Notes: generated by a model from the sequence alone, not told the origin. A stretch of DNA of 64,000 nucleotides from PALSA-612 sp963791225 (GCA_963791225.1 CAWBRV010000007.1:62001-126000); one strand, 5' to 3'; shown: positions 1-13,245, counted from the stretch's first letter. Numbers and translations are program-made.

Positions 1-3472
<3,472 letters not shown>

Positions 3473-3476
<4 letters not shown>

Positions 3477-5275
3477 ACCGGTTCCTGGAGCGTCTCGCGA
3501 GCGGACCACCGATCGTGGCCGACGGGGGCACGGGCGCGCAGCTCGCAAACGCGGTCCCGCGCCTTCGGACGCCGGAGGAGGCGAACCTGGCTGCGCGGGA
3601 GACCGTGCTCGCGCTGCACCTCTCGTTCATCCGCGCGGGCGCCGAGCTGATCGAGACCAACACCTTCGGCGCGAACCGCCGAAAGCTCCGGAAGCTGTTC
3701 CTCGAAGGCGAGTTCGAAGCGATCAACAACGAAGGCGTCCGGATCGCCCGCGAGGCACGCGAAGTCTCGGGAGCGGACGTCTTCATCGCGGGTTCGATCG
3801 GACCGCTCGCCGAGCTCGGCGAGTACGAGTACGGGGATCTCGGCGCCGATTTCGCGGAGCAAGCCGCGCTGCTTGAGGGGCGTGGCATCGACCTCTTCGT
3901 TCTCGAGACCTTCTTCGACCTCGACGAGCTCGCGACGGCGACCGAGGCCGTCCGCTCATGCTCCTCGCTGCCGATCGTGGCCATGCTCGCGTTCGACGAG
4001 GACCAGGAGACACTGGCCGGCGCTCCGGCACGGGCTGCCGCCGAGCGGCTCGCCGATTTCGATCTCGCTGCGGTCGGGGCGAACTGCGGCGTCGGCCCCC
4101 AGGCAGCGCTCGACGCCCTCTCCGAGATGCGCGGAGGCGACGTCCCCCTTGCCGCTAAGCCGAACATCGGCCGTGCCGCCCGGATGGGTGGGCGGATCGT
4201 CTACCCGCACGGCACGCCCGACTACTTCGGTGACTTCGCGGCACACGCGGTCGAGCTGGGCGCGCGCGTCATCGGCGGGTGCTGCGGCACGACCGTCGCG
4301 CAGATCGCTGCCATCCGCGATGCGCTCGCGGAGGATCGCCGCCCCGCGGAGCCGCTCGTCACGATCCCGCACGAATTCCGCCCACCAGCGCCGGCGGTGC
4401 TGCGGCAGACGCGGCTCGAGATGGCCTTTCAGAACCGAGAGTGGGTTGTCTCGGTCGAGCTCGACCCCCCCCGTGGTGCTAACCCGGAAGCGATGCTCGC
4501 GGCGTCGAGGAAGTTGGCGGAGGCCGGCGTCCGCTGGGTCGACATCAACGACAACCCGATGGCCCGCGCACGAATGAACGCGCTGATGGCCTCGATCCGG
4601 ATCGAACGCGAGACGGGGCTCGAAACGATTCCCCACCTGACGCCGCGAGACACGTCGATCATGGGTCTCCAGTCGTCGCTGCTGGGCGCGCACGCCGAGG
4701 GACTCCGTACGGTGCTCGCAGTCACAGGAGACCCACCCACGATCGGTGATCACACCGAGTCCGCCGGGGTCTACGAGGTCGACTCGATCGGCCTCTGCAG
4801 GCTGCTCGCGCGTATGAACCAAGGCGAGGACTGGAACGGGCGCGTCATCGATGCCCCGACGTCCTTCTACGTCGGAGTCGCCGTCAACCCGACCGCCGAC
4901 GACCTCGACGAAGAGCTTCGCCGCTTCGAGCAGAAGCTCGAGGCGGGAGCGCAGTTCGCGATGACGCAATGTCTCTTCGACCTAGACTACCTCGACCGTT
5001 TCGCCGGACGGCTCGGGGGCAGCTGGCCGATCCCCGTCCTGCTCGGCGTCTTCTACGTCACGAGCCATCGGCTCGCGGTTCATCTCCACAACGAGGTGCC
5101 GGGCATCGTCGTCCCCGAACGGATACAGCAGAGGTTCCGCTCGGCCGGCTCCAAGGCGGCCGAGGAGGGTCGAGTCATCGCCCGCGAGTTGATCGAGGAG
5201 GCGCGTGCCCGCGTCGACGGCATGTACGTGGTTCCGCCCTTCAAACAGCCCCAGGCGGCCTTGGATCTCCTCTAG
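3473..5275 (+). CDS. Fused homocysteine S-methyltransferase / methylenetetrahydrofolate reductase
   Basis: A 600-residue bifunctional protein resembling Bacillus YitJ. Residues 1 to about 290 form a homocysteine methyltransferase barrel with zinc ligands Cys205 (GANCGVG) and Cys270-Cys271 (GGCCGTT). From about residue 317 the MTHFR flavoprotein barrel begins (EWVVSVELDPPRG, then LAVTGDPP and FAMTQCLFD). The GTG at 3473 is chosen because it overlaps the metH stop by four bases and precedes the conserved N-terminus directly. The reductase half would supply the 5-methyltetrahydrofolate that MetH uses, so the two genes form a compact methyl-transfer operon. The role of the extra methyltransferase half is inferred (a second route to methionine); both of its metal sites look intact. 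Confidence 0.93.
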
Positions 5276-5923
5276 GGACGACAGGCGAAGTACCGGCTCA
5301 AGCTTCGCGTACTGGTCGAGATTCACGAATAGCGAGCTCACAGAATGGCGGCGTACGCCGATCGAGGCTTAGTTGCCTTTTTGTTGCCCCAGGCTCGTGC
5401 GGATCCGGGACGGCCGAGCCAGCCGGCCGCTCGAGAGCGGCCGTGCCTGCAGGGGTTCCTCTTGAGTCCGACACAGATTCGAACCGCTGATTTCTAGACC
5501 GACGACTCGGAACCACTAATAGGAACTCCGCGGTTTCGTTACAGGTGACGCCGGTTCGGTGTCAAGGAGGCAAAGGGTGCTCGTGACCCTTCCGAAGGCT
5601 GGACCGGCTTCAGGTCGCGGCACGGGACGCAAGTGACTTGGGCAGGAGAGTCATCGCGAGAGCGTGGCTCTGCGCTGCGTCGACTTTCGCTCGGCTGCGA
5701 AGTCGGTGGCAACAAGGCGGTTTGGATTCGGCAGGCTTTCTCGACGATGGTTCAGCGCTATCCACGGGTTCGCGCGTGCGTCGTGGTACGACCAGCGAGA
5801 CACGGCTTCAGGACTGGAGGATCATGTCGGCGCCGTCCTCGCGCCGCGTTTCGGGGCACATTGCAGGAACGAGCTTTTTCTCTCAGCACCGCCCGGTCGA
5901 CTCACGCCTAGTTCTCAGGCAGT
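5276..5923. other. Intergenic stretch with no convincing gene
   Basis: About 650 bases between the methionine operon and the recombinase. Short open frames are present but show no recognisable protein, ribosome site or codon bias. A tRNA-like fragment on the minus strand (around 5466-5510, with a TTCGAAT box) does not fold into a T arm and could at most be an attachment-site relic. Confidence 0.5.
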
Positions 5924-6925
5924 TCATCTCAGCTGGGTCTGAGTCGCACCCGACGTCATGGCATTGACCCGGGCGGCTACGGCGCTGGCGAGTGCTGCCT
6001 CTAACTCCTCAACATCGAGTTCGTCCGTGTACTCCTTGGTCGTCTCAGGTCGCGCATGACCCAGCAGTGCCTGAAGGGACACCAAGTCGCGGCCACTCTC
6101 TCGAAGAAACCGGTTCGCGAACCCGTGACGCAGACCGTGCGGAGAAGTCGGCGCGATCGTGGCTCTCCTGCACACCCGCTTGACCATCCGGCCCAGCGCC
6201 TGGGAAGAGGCGGGATGCTTCGGATCAAGGCGATACCGGATGCGCTCAACGTTGGACACCCAGCGTTCGACCTCGACTGTGAACACGTGGTCGGCAGGCT
6301 CCGGATGGAGTTGCTCGGCGCACCGGCGGAGCTCCGCCAGCACATCCGGGGCGATCGGCAGCCACTGCCAGTGCTGGCCCTTCCGAAGCACGTGAACCCT
6401 GCCGCTGACTAGGTCGATGTGCTCCCATCGGCAGGCGCGAACCTCCGAGTTCCGAAGGCCGGCGCCTTCGAGGAGAAGAATCGTTGGCAGTTCATGGGGC
6501 TCGGCTGCCGTCCGCAGCCTTGCGAGGTGTTCGGGCGATGGCCTCGTGATCTGTGGCTTGCGTTTCGGGGGACGGCGAATACGCCTGCTTGGATCGGTGT
6601 CGATCAACTCCTCGGCGGCTGCCCACGCAAAGAAGGAGTGGATTACGGAGATGACGTTGCAGCGTGTCGATGGGCTGTGGTCGGCCCAGCGCTCCAGGAA
6701 GAGGCGGAGACGTCGTGTCCCTTCAGCGTCATCGAAACTCGCGAGTGAGGCGCCCCGATGCTGAGCAGCGAGCTTGTCGAGGATTCGCCGGTAGGACTCC
6801 AGTGAGCGTGGCGTCGCGCCGCGCTCGACGTGCCTCCACTGGAGAAACGTCTCGATTGCCTGCGAGAGATGCAGGGAGACTGGTTTGGCTGTGCCGCGGC
6901 CGGGAGCGTTAGGCTCGGGTTGCAT
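5924..6925 (-). CDS. Tyrosine recombinase (phage integrase family)
   Basis: A site-specific DNA recombinase of 333 residues. An N-terminal SAM-like core-binding domain (about 20-110) precedes the catalytic domain. The catalytic set looks complete: Arg158 (GLRNSEV), Lys182, His263 and Arg266 (HGLRH), His290 (LLGH) and Tyr299 (TKEYT). A clear AGGAGG ribosome site (6936-6941) lies 10 bases before the ATG. The gene is close to tmRNA, a frequent integration target, and beside a lower-GC orphan gene, so it is probably what remains of an integrated element. A chromosomal XerC/D role is less likely because the sequence next to it looks foreign. No att repeat could be identified. Confidence 0.88.
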   Translation of the reverse strand: MQPEPNAPGRGTAKPVSLHLSQAIETFLQWRHVERGATPRSLESYRRILDKLAAQHRGASLASFDDAEGTRRLRLFLERWADHSPSTRCNVISVIHSFFAWAAAEELIDTDPSRRIRRPPKRKPQITRPSPEHLARLRTAAEPHELPTILLLEGAGLRNSEVRACRWEHIDLVSGRVHVLRKGQHWQWLPIAPDVLAELRRCAEQLHPEPADHVFTVEVERWVSNVERIRYRLDPKHPASSQALGRMVKRVCRRATIAPTSPHGLRHGFANRFLRESGRDLVSLQALLGHARPETTKEYTDELDVEELEAALASAVAARVNAMTSGATQTQLR

Positions 6926-7024
6926 CGGGAGCGTGCCTCCTGGTGCCGGGCCCGGGGCGTTTACGGCGCCGCCGGGCCATTTGTCTGTACTTGGGCTTCT
7001 GTAGTTTAATGACTTCTCTGGGAG

Positions 7025-7642
7025 CTAGTCCTTCTGTGTCCTTCGGCGTCGTTCGTGTTGGAGTTCTTGGAGTTGTTTCAGTGCCCGCTCGAGTGTTCGG
7101 ACTAGGTGTGTTTCGTAGCGGGCGAGTTTAGAGAAGGCGTTGCCAGTTGCGGCGTCGTGGGCGAATGCGTCGCCGAGTTGATGACGAGGGGTTGCGGCCC
7201 GAGCTGCCGCTGCTTTTTCGAGGTGTTGGACTTCGACCGCGAGAAGTGCTTCTTTGATCTGTTTGTTCATGCTGTGTTCGCGGGTTGAGGATTGATCATC
7301 TCCGCGCCAGACGGCATCGAGAGCCGCCCGTTCGCTGGCGTCGGCTTCTCGTATGAATAAACCCGTCTCGACGTGGCTGAATCGTCGTAAGCGCCATTCG
7401 ATGTTGATTATGCGGTCAACGAGAATGGACTCCATCTCTCCGACCGGACGCAGATCGTTCCGTATCCTGGTCGAGAGGGCGTTGAACGCGGCTTCATCTT
7501 CGTCGGGTAGGAGTGTCGCCTTTACTAACAATCCGTGCGTGACCGCGTTGTAGCGGACTTTTTCTTTGCCAGCGGCTGTCTTCGGCCCGGTCGAGCGCCG
7601 GGCGTTCTTGCGGTTGGCCGCTGCTTGTTTTTCTGTTCCCAT
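7025..7642 (-). CDS. Conserved protein with NRKNA-STGPKT N-terminus, function unknown
   Basis: About 205 residues from the ATG at 7642; an in-frame start at 7696 would add 18 residues that look less conserved. The N-terminus carries ANRKNARRSTGPKTAAGK followed by RYNAVTHGLL. I recognise this signature from uncharacterised proteins scattered through soil bacteria, with no established function. The rest is charged and mostly helical (MESILVDRIINIEWRLRR, then a long Ala/Arg/Glu-rich helix). Base composition is visibly lower in GC than the neighbours, with many T-ending codons, and it sits between a recombinase and tmRNA. That points to horizontal arrival. No ribosome site is obvious. Confidence 0.7.
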   Translation of the reverse strand: MGTEKQAAANRKNARRSTGPKTAAGKEKVRYNAVTHGLLVKATLLPDEDEAAFNALSTRIRNDLRPVGEMESILVDRIINIEWRLRRFSHVETGLFIREADASERAALDAVWRGDDQSSTREHSMNKQIKEALLAVEVQHLEKAAAARAATPRHQLGDAFAHDAATGNAFSKLARYETHLVRTLERALKQLQELQHERRRRTQKD

Positions 7643-7858
7643 ATTCTTAAGCGGTCGTAAAGGAGCTGTTTCTAGTGATCTCCACCTAGGTTGCATGCCA
7701 TAAATGTTGTCTATTTAGACAACATTCCGAAAAGAACGGTTTTTTGCGAAACAAAGCCATTTGCTATCACCGGATGCCCTCTTGAACCTTGGGGTCCGGA
7801 GTCGTTGCCGGACGGCCCGGTGAGCTTGGCCGGTACACTGTGCTGGTACGGAACATAC

Positions 7859-8218
<360 letters not shown>

Positions 8219-8432
8219 GTTGTCCTAGTACATCGTTGTCGCTGCTGAGCGGCAGTTTCTTGTGTCTGGTCGCTCACGGAACAGAACGCTCTTATTCAAA
8301 CCATGTCTGCTCGGGCAAGCCTGTCCGAGCACTTTCAAGCCTTGTGCTTGGGCAGTTGGCGGTCGCAGTCGCAGCGGGTGTCGGGATCGAGATTTCGGGG
8401 GATGGCGGCGGCAGGCCTCGCCGGGCAGTCCT

Positions 8433-9203
8433 CTATCCGGCGATTGTGGTGACGAGGTGTCCGATTGCGTATCCGACGCCGGCGCTGACCGAGCCGACGA
8501 TCATCACTTGAACGCCTGAGCGCAAGAGGGAGAGGCGGGTCACGCGGCCCTTGGCGACTCCGACGGCGAACAGGGCGAGGAGGGTGCAGGCGAGGCTGAT
8601 CGCGAGCGCGATGTTGAGGGGGAAGAAGAAGTAGGGCCAGAGGGGCACGATGGCGGCGCCCAGGTAGGTGGCGCCGACGACGACTGCGTCGCCGAGTGCG
8701 GCGCCGCCTGCGTCGGGGGAGAGTCCGAGTTCCTTCTGGACTTTGGTGCGGAGGAACACGTTCGGGTTCGATGCGAGTCCGAGCGCGACGGTCTCGGCTT
8801 GCCGGCGGGTGAGGCCTTCGCGCTCGAGGACGATGGCGAGTTCGGCTGTCTCGCGTTCGGGGAAGTCGGCGATCTCCTTTCCCTCGGAGGCGATTTCGGT
8901 GGCGTACAGTTGCTCTTCGGCTTGGCTGGCGAGGTAGGAGCCGCCGCCCATCGAGATCGCGCCCGCGACCGCCTCGGCGAGGCCGGCGACGATGATCAGC
9001 GAACGGGCGGGATGCGCGGCTGCCATGCCGGTGACGACACCGAGTGGGACGAGCAGACCGTCCTGGGCGCCGAGCACGAACTCGCGGATCCGCGAAAGCC
9101 TGCCGATCCGCGCCGCCTCACCGAGGGAATGCTCCTGGAAGTGGCGAGCCGCTCCGTCACGGTCCGCCGTGTGGTTGGCGGTTTCGGCATCGTGCTGTGT
9201 CAA
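8433..9203 (-). CDS. VIT1/CCC1-family iron/manganese transporter
   Basis: A membrane protein of 256 residues of the vacuolar iron transporter family, which moves Fe2+ or Mn2+ out of the cytosol. The family start is visible (RIREFVLGAQDGLLVPLGVVTGM, TM1), followed by AGLAEAVAGAISMGGGSYLASQ (TM2). An acidic cytosolic segment between TM2 and TM3 (YATEIASEGKEIADFPERETAELA) would be the metal-binding region. Three hydrophobic segments close the protein. It lies 36 bases after the ArsR-type sensor on the same strand, so sensor and exporter are probably one transcript induced by metal. The true substrate cannot be read from sequence. Confidence 0.88.
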   Translation of the reverse strand: MTQHDAETANHTADRDGAARHFQEHSLGEAARIGRLSRIREFVLGAQDGLLVPLGVVTGMAAAHPARSLIIVAGLAEAVAGAISMGGGSYLASQAEEQLYATEIASEGKEIADFPERETAELAIVLEREGLTRRQAETVALGLASNPNVFLRTKVQKELGLSPDAGGAALGDAVVVGATYLGAAIVPLWPYFFFPLNIALAISLACTLLALFAVGVAKGRVTRLSLLRSGVQVMIVGSVSAGVGYAIGHLVTTIAG

Positions 9204-9239
9204 CGGGGGCGCTTTCGAATGTGCGCGTCGTGCTGTTGC

Positions 9240-9602
9240 TTACGAGGCGCGGCGGACGGGGTCGATGGCGCCGAGCCGGACGTGCTCGACGTGGTAGATC
9301 GCTTCTTCGAGCAGGACGCTGACGTGGCTGTCGTGGAGGGCGTAGACGATGCGTTGGCCTTGCCGTTCGCCGAGGACGAGGCCGAGGTGGCGGAGAATCC
9401 GGAGCTGGTGGGAGACCGCGGACTGCTCCATCGTCACCGCGTCGGCGAGTTCGCCGACAGAGCAGGGCGACTCGCGGAGCCGTGCGAGTATGCGGACACG
9501 GCTCGGCGTGGAGAGCGCGTGCATCGTCTGCGCGACCTCGCGCGCGGTCGCAGCGTCGAGCGCTGCGGGCGTAGGGTGCATGCCCTTCACGCCGTGACCC
9601 AT
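9240..9602 (-). CDS. ArsR/SmtB-family metal sensor, CzrA-like
   Basis: A winged-helix repressor of about 120 residues. The recognition helix region is CSVGELADAVTMEQSAVSHQLRILRHLGLV. The C-terminal helix reads DSHVSVLLEEAIYHVEH, an exact D-x-H-x10-H-x2-H pattern, the alpha-5 zinc/cobalt site described for CzrA and SmtB. There is no cysteine site if translation begins at 9602. That start is preferred because the upstream ATG at 9632 sits inside the operator palindrome. The product would dissociate when metal binds and release the downstream VIT exporter gene, and possibly the divergent NRAMP-like gene. Confidence 0.85.
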   Translation of the reverse strand: MGHGVKGMHPTPAALDAATAREVAQTMHALSTPSRVRILARLRESPCSVGELADAVTMEQSAVSHQLRILRHLGLVLGERQGQRIVYALHDSHVSVLLEEAIYHVEHVRLGAIDPVRRAS

Positions 9603-9613
9603 CGCCGCAAGTG

Positions 9614-9635
9614 TACATGAGCGACTGTTCATGTA
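9614..9635. promoter_or_regulatory. Probable ArsR operator (inverted repeat)
   Basis: Perfect 7-base arms TACATGA and TCATGTA separated by eight bases. It resembles the imperfect 12-2-12 operators of SmtB/CzrA-type repressors (TGA...TGTTCA core). It lies just before the sensor gene in the divergent region facing the NRAMP-like transporter. Confidence 0.7.
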
Positions 9636-9792
9636 TTCGTGCTATGGTCGCGGCATGGTGCTGCTTGCGGGAGGTGAGTCGACGGTGAGGCCCGATGAGC
9701 CTCCGAGTCCCTGCCCGCGGACTGTCAGGCTCGCCCGCCGCGTCCTGGTCTAGCGGTCGGCGTTCGCTCGCGCCTGTTCTGACGGGTGGCGG

Positions 9793-11106
9793 ATGAACCG
9801 CCTGGCTGTCGCACTCCGTCGGCGTCGGCTGCGCGCACGCCGCGGCCTGGCCCCGCCCGGGTTCGGGCGTGCAGCAGCGATCCAGCTTCCGAAGCTTGCA
9901 TTCCTCGCCGTCCTCGGGCCGGGGATGGTGAGCGGCTTCGCCGACAACGACGCGGGTGGGATCACGACGTACTCGGTCGTCGGCGCCCAGTTCGGCTACG
10001 CGCTGCTGTGGATCGTGCTCGCGAGCATGCTCGCCCTCTTCGTCACGCAGGAGGCCGGCGCTCGGCTGGGGCTGGCGACGGGCCGCGGACTCCTCGACCT
10101 GATCCGAGAGAGCTTCGGGATCCGCTGGGCCGCGCTCGCGATCGGGACGATGCTGATTGCGAATCTCGGCACAACGATCTCGGAGTTCGCCGGGATCGGC
10201 GCGGCGCTGTCACTGTTCGGCGTCCCGGTGCCCGTCTCGGATGCGGTGGCGGTGGTCGTCGTCGGTTCGCTGCTCGCGCGCAGCGGGTTCCTTCGCATCC
10301 AGTACGTGTTCCTCGCGATCGGGGCCGGAGTCTCTGTCGCCTACGCGGTTTCGGCGATTCTCGCCCATCCGGACTGGTCGAAGAGCGCCGAGTATCTCGT
10401 CTACCCGCACGGGGATCTGACGGCCGCCTACCTGCTCGCGGTCGTCGGGACAGTCGGGACGACGATCACTCCCTGGGGACAGGCGTTCATCCAGTCCTAC
10501 TGCGCCGACAAGCGGCTCGGGCCGGAGCATCTCCGCACCTCGCGCTTCGACGTCGCCTTCGGCGCGTTCCTGACGAACAGCATCGCCGCCTTCATCATGA
10601 TCGCGGCCGCCGCCACGCTCTGGGCACACGGGTACACGAGCATTCCCGACGCGGCTGCGGCGGCGAAGGCTCTCGGCCCGCTGGCCGGTCATTCGGCCGA
10701 GATCGTGTTTGCGCTCGGACTCGTCGGCGCGGCGTTCCTCGGGCTCGGGGTCGTGCCGCTGACGAGCGCCTACGCGACCACCGAGGCACTCGGCCTGGAG
10801 CGCGGGCTCGACTTTCGCCTCCGTCAGGCGCCGGCCTTCTACGGTCTGCTCGCGTTCTTCCTCGGCGGCGCCGCGCTGTTCGTGCTGATTCCGGGCCTGC
10901 CGCTGATCCGCGTCATGTTCCTGGCGCAGGTCGTCAACGGGCTGTTGCTGCCTGTGATCCTGGTGTTCGTGATGCTGCTCAGCCACCGGCGCGGCCTGCT
11001 CGGCGAGCTGACCAGCAGCCGGCTCTTGCTGTGGCTCGGTTGGGCCATCACCATCGTGACCAGCGCCATGTCGATCGCCCTCGTCGTCACCTACGCGTCG
11101 TCATGA
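9793..11106 (+). CDS. NRAMP-related divalent metal transporter
   Basis: A polytopic membrane protein of 437 residues with about eleven hydrophobic segments after a basic N-terminal tail. TM1 contains FADNDAGGITTYS where classical NRAMPs have D-P-G-N, and TM6 contains TITPWGQAFIQS in place of the M-P-H motif. This places it in the NRAMP-related branch, some of whose members carry Mg2+ or Mn2+; substrate assignment is inference. The stop overlaps the ATG of the MgtE-N/CBS gene (ATGA), implying coupled synthesis. The gene is divergent from the ArsR/VIT pair, suggesting that import and export respond to a common metal signal. Confidence 0.83.
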   Translation: MNRLAVALRRRRLRARRGLAPPGFGRAAAIQLPKLAFLAVLGPGMVSGFADNDAGGITTYSVVGAQFGYALLWIVLASMLALFVTQEAGARLGLATGRGLLDLIRESFGIRWAALAIGTMLIANLGTTISEFAGIGAALSLFGVPVPVSDAVAVVVVGSLLARSGFLRIQYVFLAIGAGVSVAYAVSAILAHPDWSKSAEYLVYPHGDLTAAYLLAVVGTVGTTITPWGQAFIQSYCADKRLGPEHLRTSRFDVAFGAFLTNSIAAFIMIAAAATLWAHGYTSIPDAAAAAKALGPLAGHSAEIVFALGLVGAAFLGLGVVPLTSAYATTEALGLERGLDFRLRQAPAFYGLLAFFLGGAALFVLIPGLPLIRVMFLAQVVNGLLLPVILVFVMLLSHRRGLLGELTSSRLLLWLGWAITIVTSAMSIALVVTYASS

Positions 11107-12359
11107 GCACGACTCCCGCCATCCTGCACCTGTCGCTAGTCGTCGGCGGCGATCTCTGCGATGCCACCGGTGCGAGGCTCGGCCGCGTCGACGATCTAGT
11201 CGTCCGCCTCGGGGTTGACGACTACCCGCCTGTGAGCGGCGTGGTCGCCCGGGTCGCCGGCCGGGAGGTGTACGTACCCGCGGAGCGGATCACGGAGATC
11301 GAGCAAGGCCGCGTCGTAGTCGGCATCCCTCGGCTCGACCTGCAGCCCTTTCATCGTCGCGAGGGCGAGGTGCTGCTCAAGAACGACCTCCTCGACCGGC
11401 AGCTGATCAACGTCGATGGCGCACGACTGGTGCGTGCCAACGAGATCGAGATCGCCCGCGTCGAGGGCTGGTGGCGAGTTGTCGGGATCGACGTCGGCCC
11501 CCGCAGCCTGCTCAGGAGACTGCTCCCCGGCAAGCTCGCTCGAAGGATCAGCGTCTCCAGCTTTCTGGACTGGGCGAGCGTGGAGCCCTTCACCGGGCAC
11601 ATCCCCACTATCCGGCTGCGCGTGCCCCACCCGAAGCTGGCGCGACTGCACGCCGCCGAACTCGCCGACCTCGTCGAGGCATCACCACGCAGCCAAGGCG
11701 AGGAGATCATCGCCGCCGTCCACCACGACCCCGAGCTCGAAGCCGACGTATTCGAGGAGCTCGCCGACGACCAGCAGCTCGAGTTCATCGAGGAGCGCAG
11801 CGACACGGACATCGCCGAGCTGATCGCCCGCATGGAGACCGACGACGCCGCCGACCTGATTGCCCAACTCGACGAGGAACGGCGCGGCCGCGTCCTCGAC
11901 CTGCTCCCTGTCGTCCAGCAGCGCCGCCTGCGCACGCTGCTCGGCTACGAGCCAATGACCGCCGGCGGGCTGATGATCCCCGAACTCGTCGCCGTCTACT
12001 CACAAGCAACCCAGGCAGAGACACTCGACCGCGTCCGCCGAGCAGCCGCGCCCACCGAAGCCCTCGCCTGGATCTTCGTCACCAACTTCCACCGCAGATA
12101 CCGTGGCGCGGTCTCGCTGGTCGACCTTGTACGCGCCGAGCCAGACACCGCGATCGCCGACCTCCTCACCCACAGTCGCAGCGTGAGGGCCAACTCGGGA
12201 CTCGAGGAGGTCGCCCGCACCATGACCGACTACGACCTGACCGTCGTCCCCGTACTCGACGACCAAGAGCGCCCGATCGGCGTCGTCACCGTCGACGACA
12301 TCCTCGAACTGCTCCTACCGCCACCCGGCCGCCGATTCGGAATCTTCGGCGGCTCCTAG
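11103..12359 (+). CDS. Soluble MgtE N-domain and CBS-pair protein without membrane part
   Basis: 418 residues. Residues 1-165 hold two PRC-barrel-like segments (GGDLCDATGARLGRVDDLVVR; LLDRQLINVDGARLVRANEI). Residues about 185-290 match the MgtE N-terminal superhelix (ELADLVEASPRSQGEEII, ELADDQQLEFIEE, MTAGGLM). A CBS pair follows and ends near residue 410 (LTVVPVLDDQERPIGVVTVDDILELLL). In MgtE these cytosolic domains sense Mg2+ and gate the channel, but here no membrane domain follows. It overlaps the upstream NRAMP-like gene by four bases, so it is likely a regulatory subunit for that transporter. Confidence 0.85.
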   Translation: MSTTPAILHLSLVVGGDLCDATGARLGRVDDLVVRLGVDDYPPVSGVVARVAGREVYVPAERITEIEQGRVVVGIPRLDLQPFHRREGEVLLKNDLLDRQLINVDGARLVRANEIEIARVEGWWRVVGIDVGPRSLLRRLLPGKLARRISVSSFLDWASVEPFTGHIPTIRLRVPHPKLARLHAAELADLVEASPRSQGEEIIAAVHHDPELEADVFEELADDQQLEFIEERSDTDIAELIARMETDDAADLIAQLDEERRGRVLDLLPVVQQRRLRTLLGYEPMTAGGLMIPELVAVYSQATQAETLDRVRRAAAPTEALAWIFVTNFHRRYRGAVSLVDLVRAEPDTAIADLLTHSRSVRANSGLEEVARTMTDYDLTVVPVLDDQERPIGVVTVDDILELLLPPPGRRFGIFGGS

Positions 12360-12667
12360 CGCGTCGGGTCATCGTGAGTCGCGGGCGTCGTCACTCGCGC
12401 CTGGGAGTGTTGACGCCTCACCGCCGCAGAAGTCGGTAATGCCCGTGCCGGGTGCGCTCGAAGAGCGGTCTTGAACCTTTGGAGCGGACAAGTAGGTAGT
12501 CCGAGACAGAGAAGCGGCATACCGGCCGAAGGTGCGTCGCCCATCACTCCAGCCGGCCGTCTGCGCGGCTTGTTCTGGAGCTTTGTGCTCTTCGAGACCT
12601 GTGAGAGAATGGGACAAGAGGTGCGAGAGGAGTCGGAGAAGGCTTGAAACCTGTCCTCTCAGGCCAC
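12360..12667. other. Intergenic stretch with nothing recognised
   Basis: About 310 bases downstream of the MgtE-N/CBS gene. I see no reading frame with family similarity, no tRNA and no strong hairpin. Confidence 0.5.
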
Positions 12668-12856
12668 TCATCGGATTTCCGACTCTCGGATCATGCGGGC
12701 GGCAAACTCGATCCCGCGAACCTCAGCCTGGATTTCGCGCCGCTTGGATAGCGTCGTGATGCGCATGGTCATTTCAGCCCTCTCAGCTGCCCGCTCCATG
12801 AGCCAGCTAGCCAGATCATCCTTCGTCGCGAACACTTGCGTCATTCTTGTCGCCAT
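12668..12856 (-). CDS. Small hypothetical protein, 62 residues
   Basis: The ATG at 12856 is preceded by AAGGAAGAG about seven bases upstream, which decides this start over an in-frame one at 12943. The product begins MATRMTQVFATKDDLASWLMERAAERAEM and is a charged, probably helical protein with no membrane segment and no recognised family. It stands alone, with about 300 bases of unexplained DNA on either side and lower GC than its surroundings. It could be a small regulator or a spurious frame; the ribosome site is the main support. Confidence 0.45.
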   Translation of the reverse strand: MATRMTQVFATKDDLASWLMERAAERAEMTMRITTLSKRREIQAEVRGIEFAARMIRESEIR

Positions 12857-13198
12857 TGATGTTCTCTTCCTTATGGTGTTCGCTTGAACACCCGCCCTCA
12901 CCCACCGCAGAAGGTGAGAACGGCTGTTCAGATCCTGGGACAATCAACTTCCAGATGTATCCCAGGAAGCATGTATTTCTCCCACCTCGCCCGCTAGGAC
13001 CCAAATGGGTCAATTCCTCGGGCGCGTGGATCAGCCACACTTCCGTGAGGGCGACTGGCCTGGCAGTCGAGGCAACGTCGAGCAGGCTCTGAGCCAACCT
13101 ACGATGCGCATGGGAGTCACACCTCCTGTGCCACGACCCCGGCGGTTCCCCATCTTCTTCGTTGCGCGTGCCTGACCTATGTGACGGTGGAGCGCGAG
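12857..13198. other. Intergenic stretch with nothing recognised
   Basis: About 340 bases between the small hypothetical gene and the cupin terminator. Open frames exist on both strands but none has a ribosome site or resembles a known family. Confidence 0.45.
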
Positions 13199-13226
13199 AA
13201 GGGGCGCGGTCAGAGCCGCGCCCCTT
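13199..13226 (-). terminator. Hairpin terminator after the cupin gene
   Basis: Perfect 11-base arms AAGGGGCGCGG (13199-13209) and CCGCGCCCCTT (13216-13226) with a six-base loop. It lies 19 bases past the cupin stop on the minus strand. There is no long U tract, as is usual in high-GC actinobacteria. Confidence 0.7.
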
Positions 13227-13245
13227 GTTGCGTGGGGGTTGCGCC

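Noticed and set aside
5370..5395. GGGGCAACA motif similar to one near 55,400, as a possible pair of att sites
   Set aside because: The shared stretch is too short and flanks differ; no integrase context at 55.4 kb.
5466..5510. tRNA-like piece on the minus strand with a TTCGAAT box
   Set aside because: The flanking bases do not pair as a T stem and no acceptor stem is found.
5633..5967. Three overlapping short frames upstream of the recombinase
   Set aside because: Serine/arginine-rich translations in competing frames without starts or similarity.
12816..13097. Minus-strand open frame of 93 codons
   Set aside because: No ribosome site, no family, and it overlaps a better-supported small gene.
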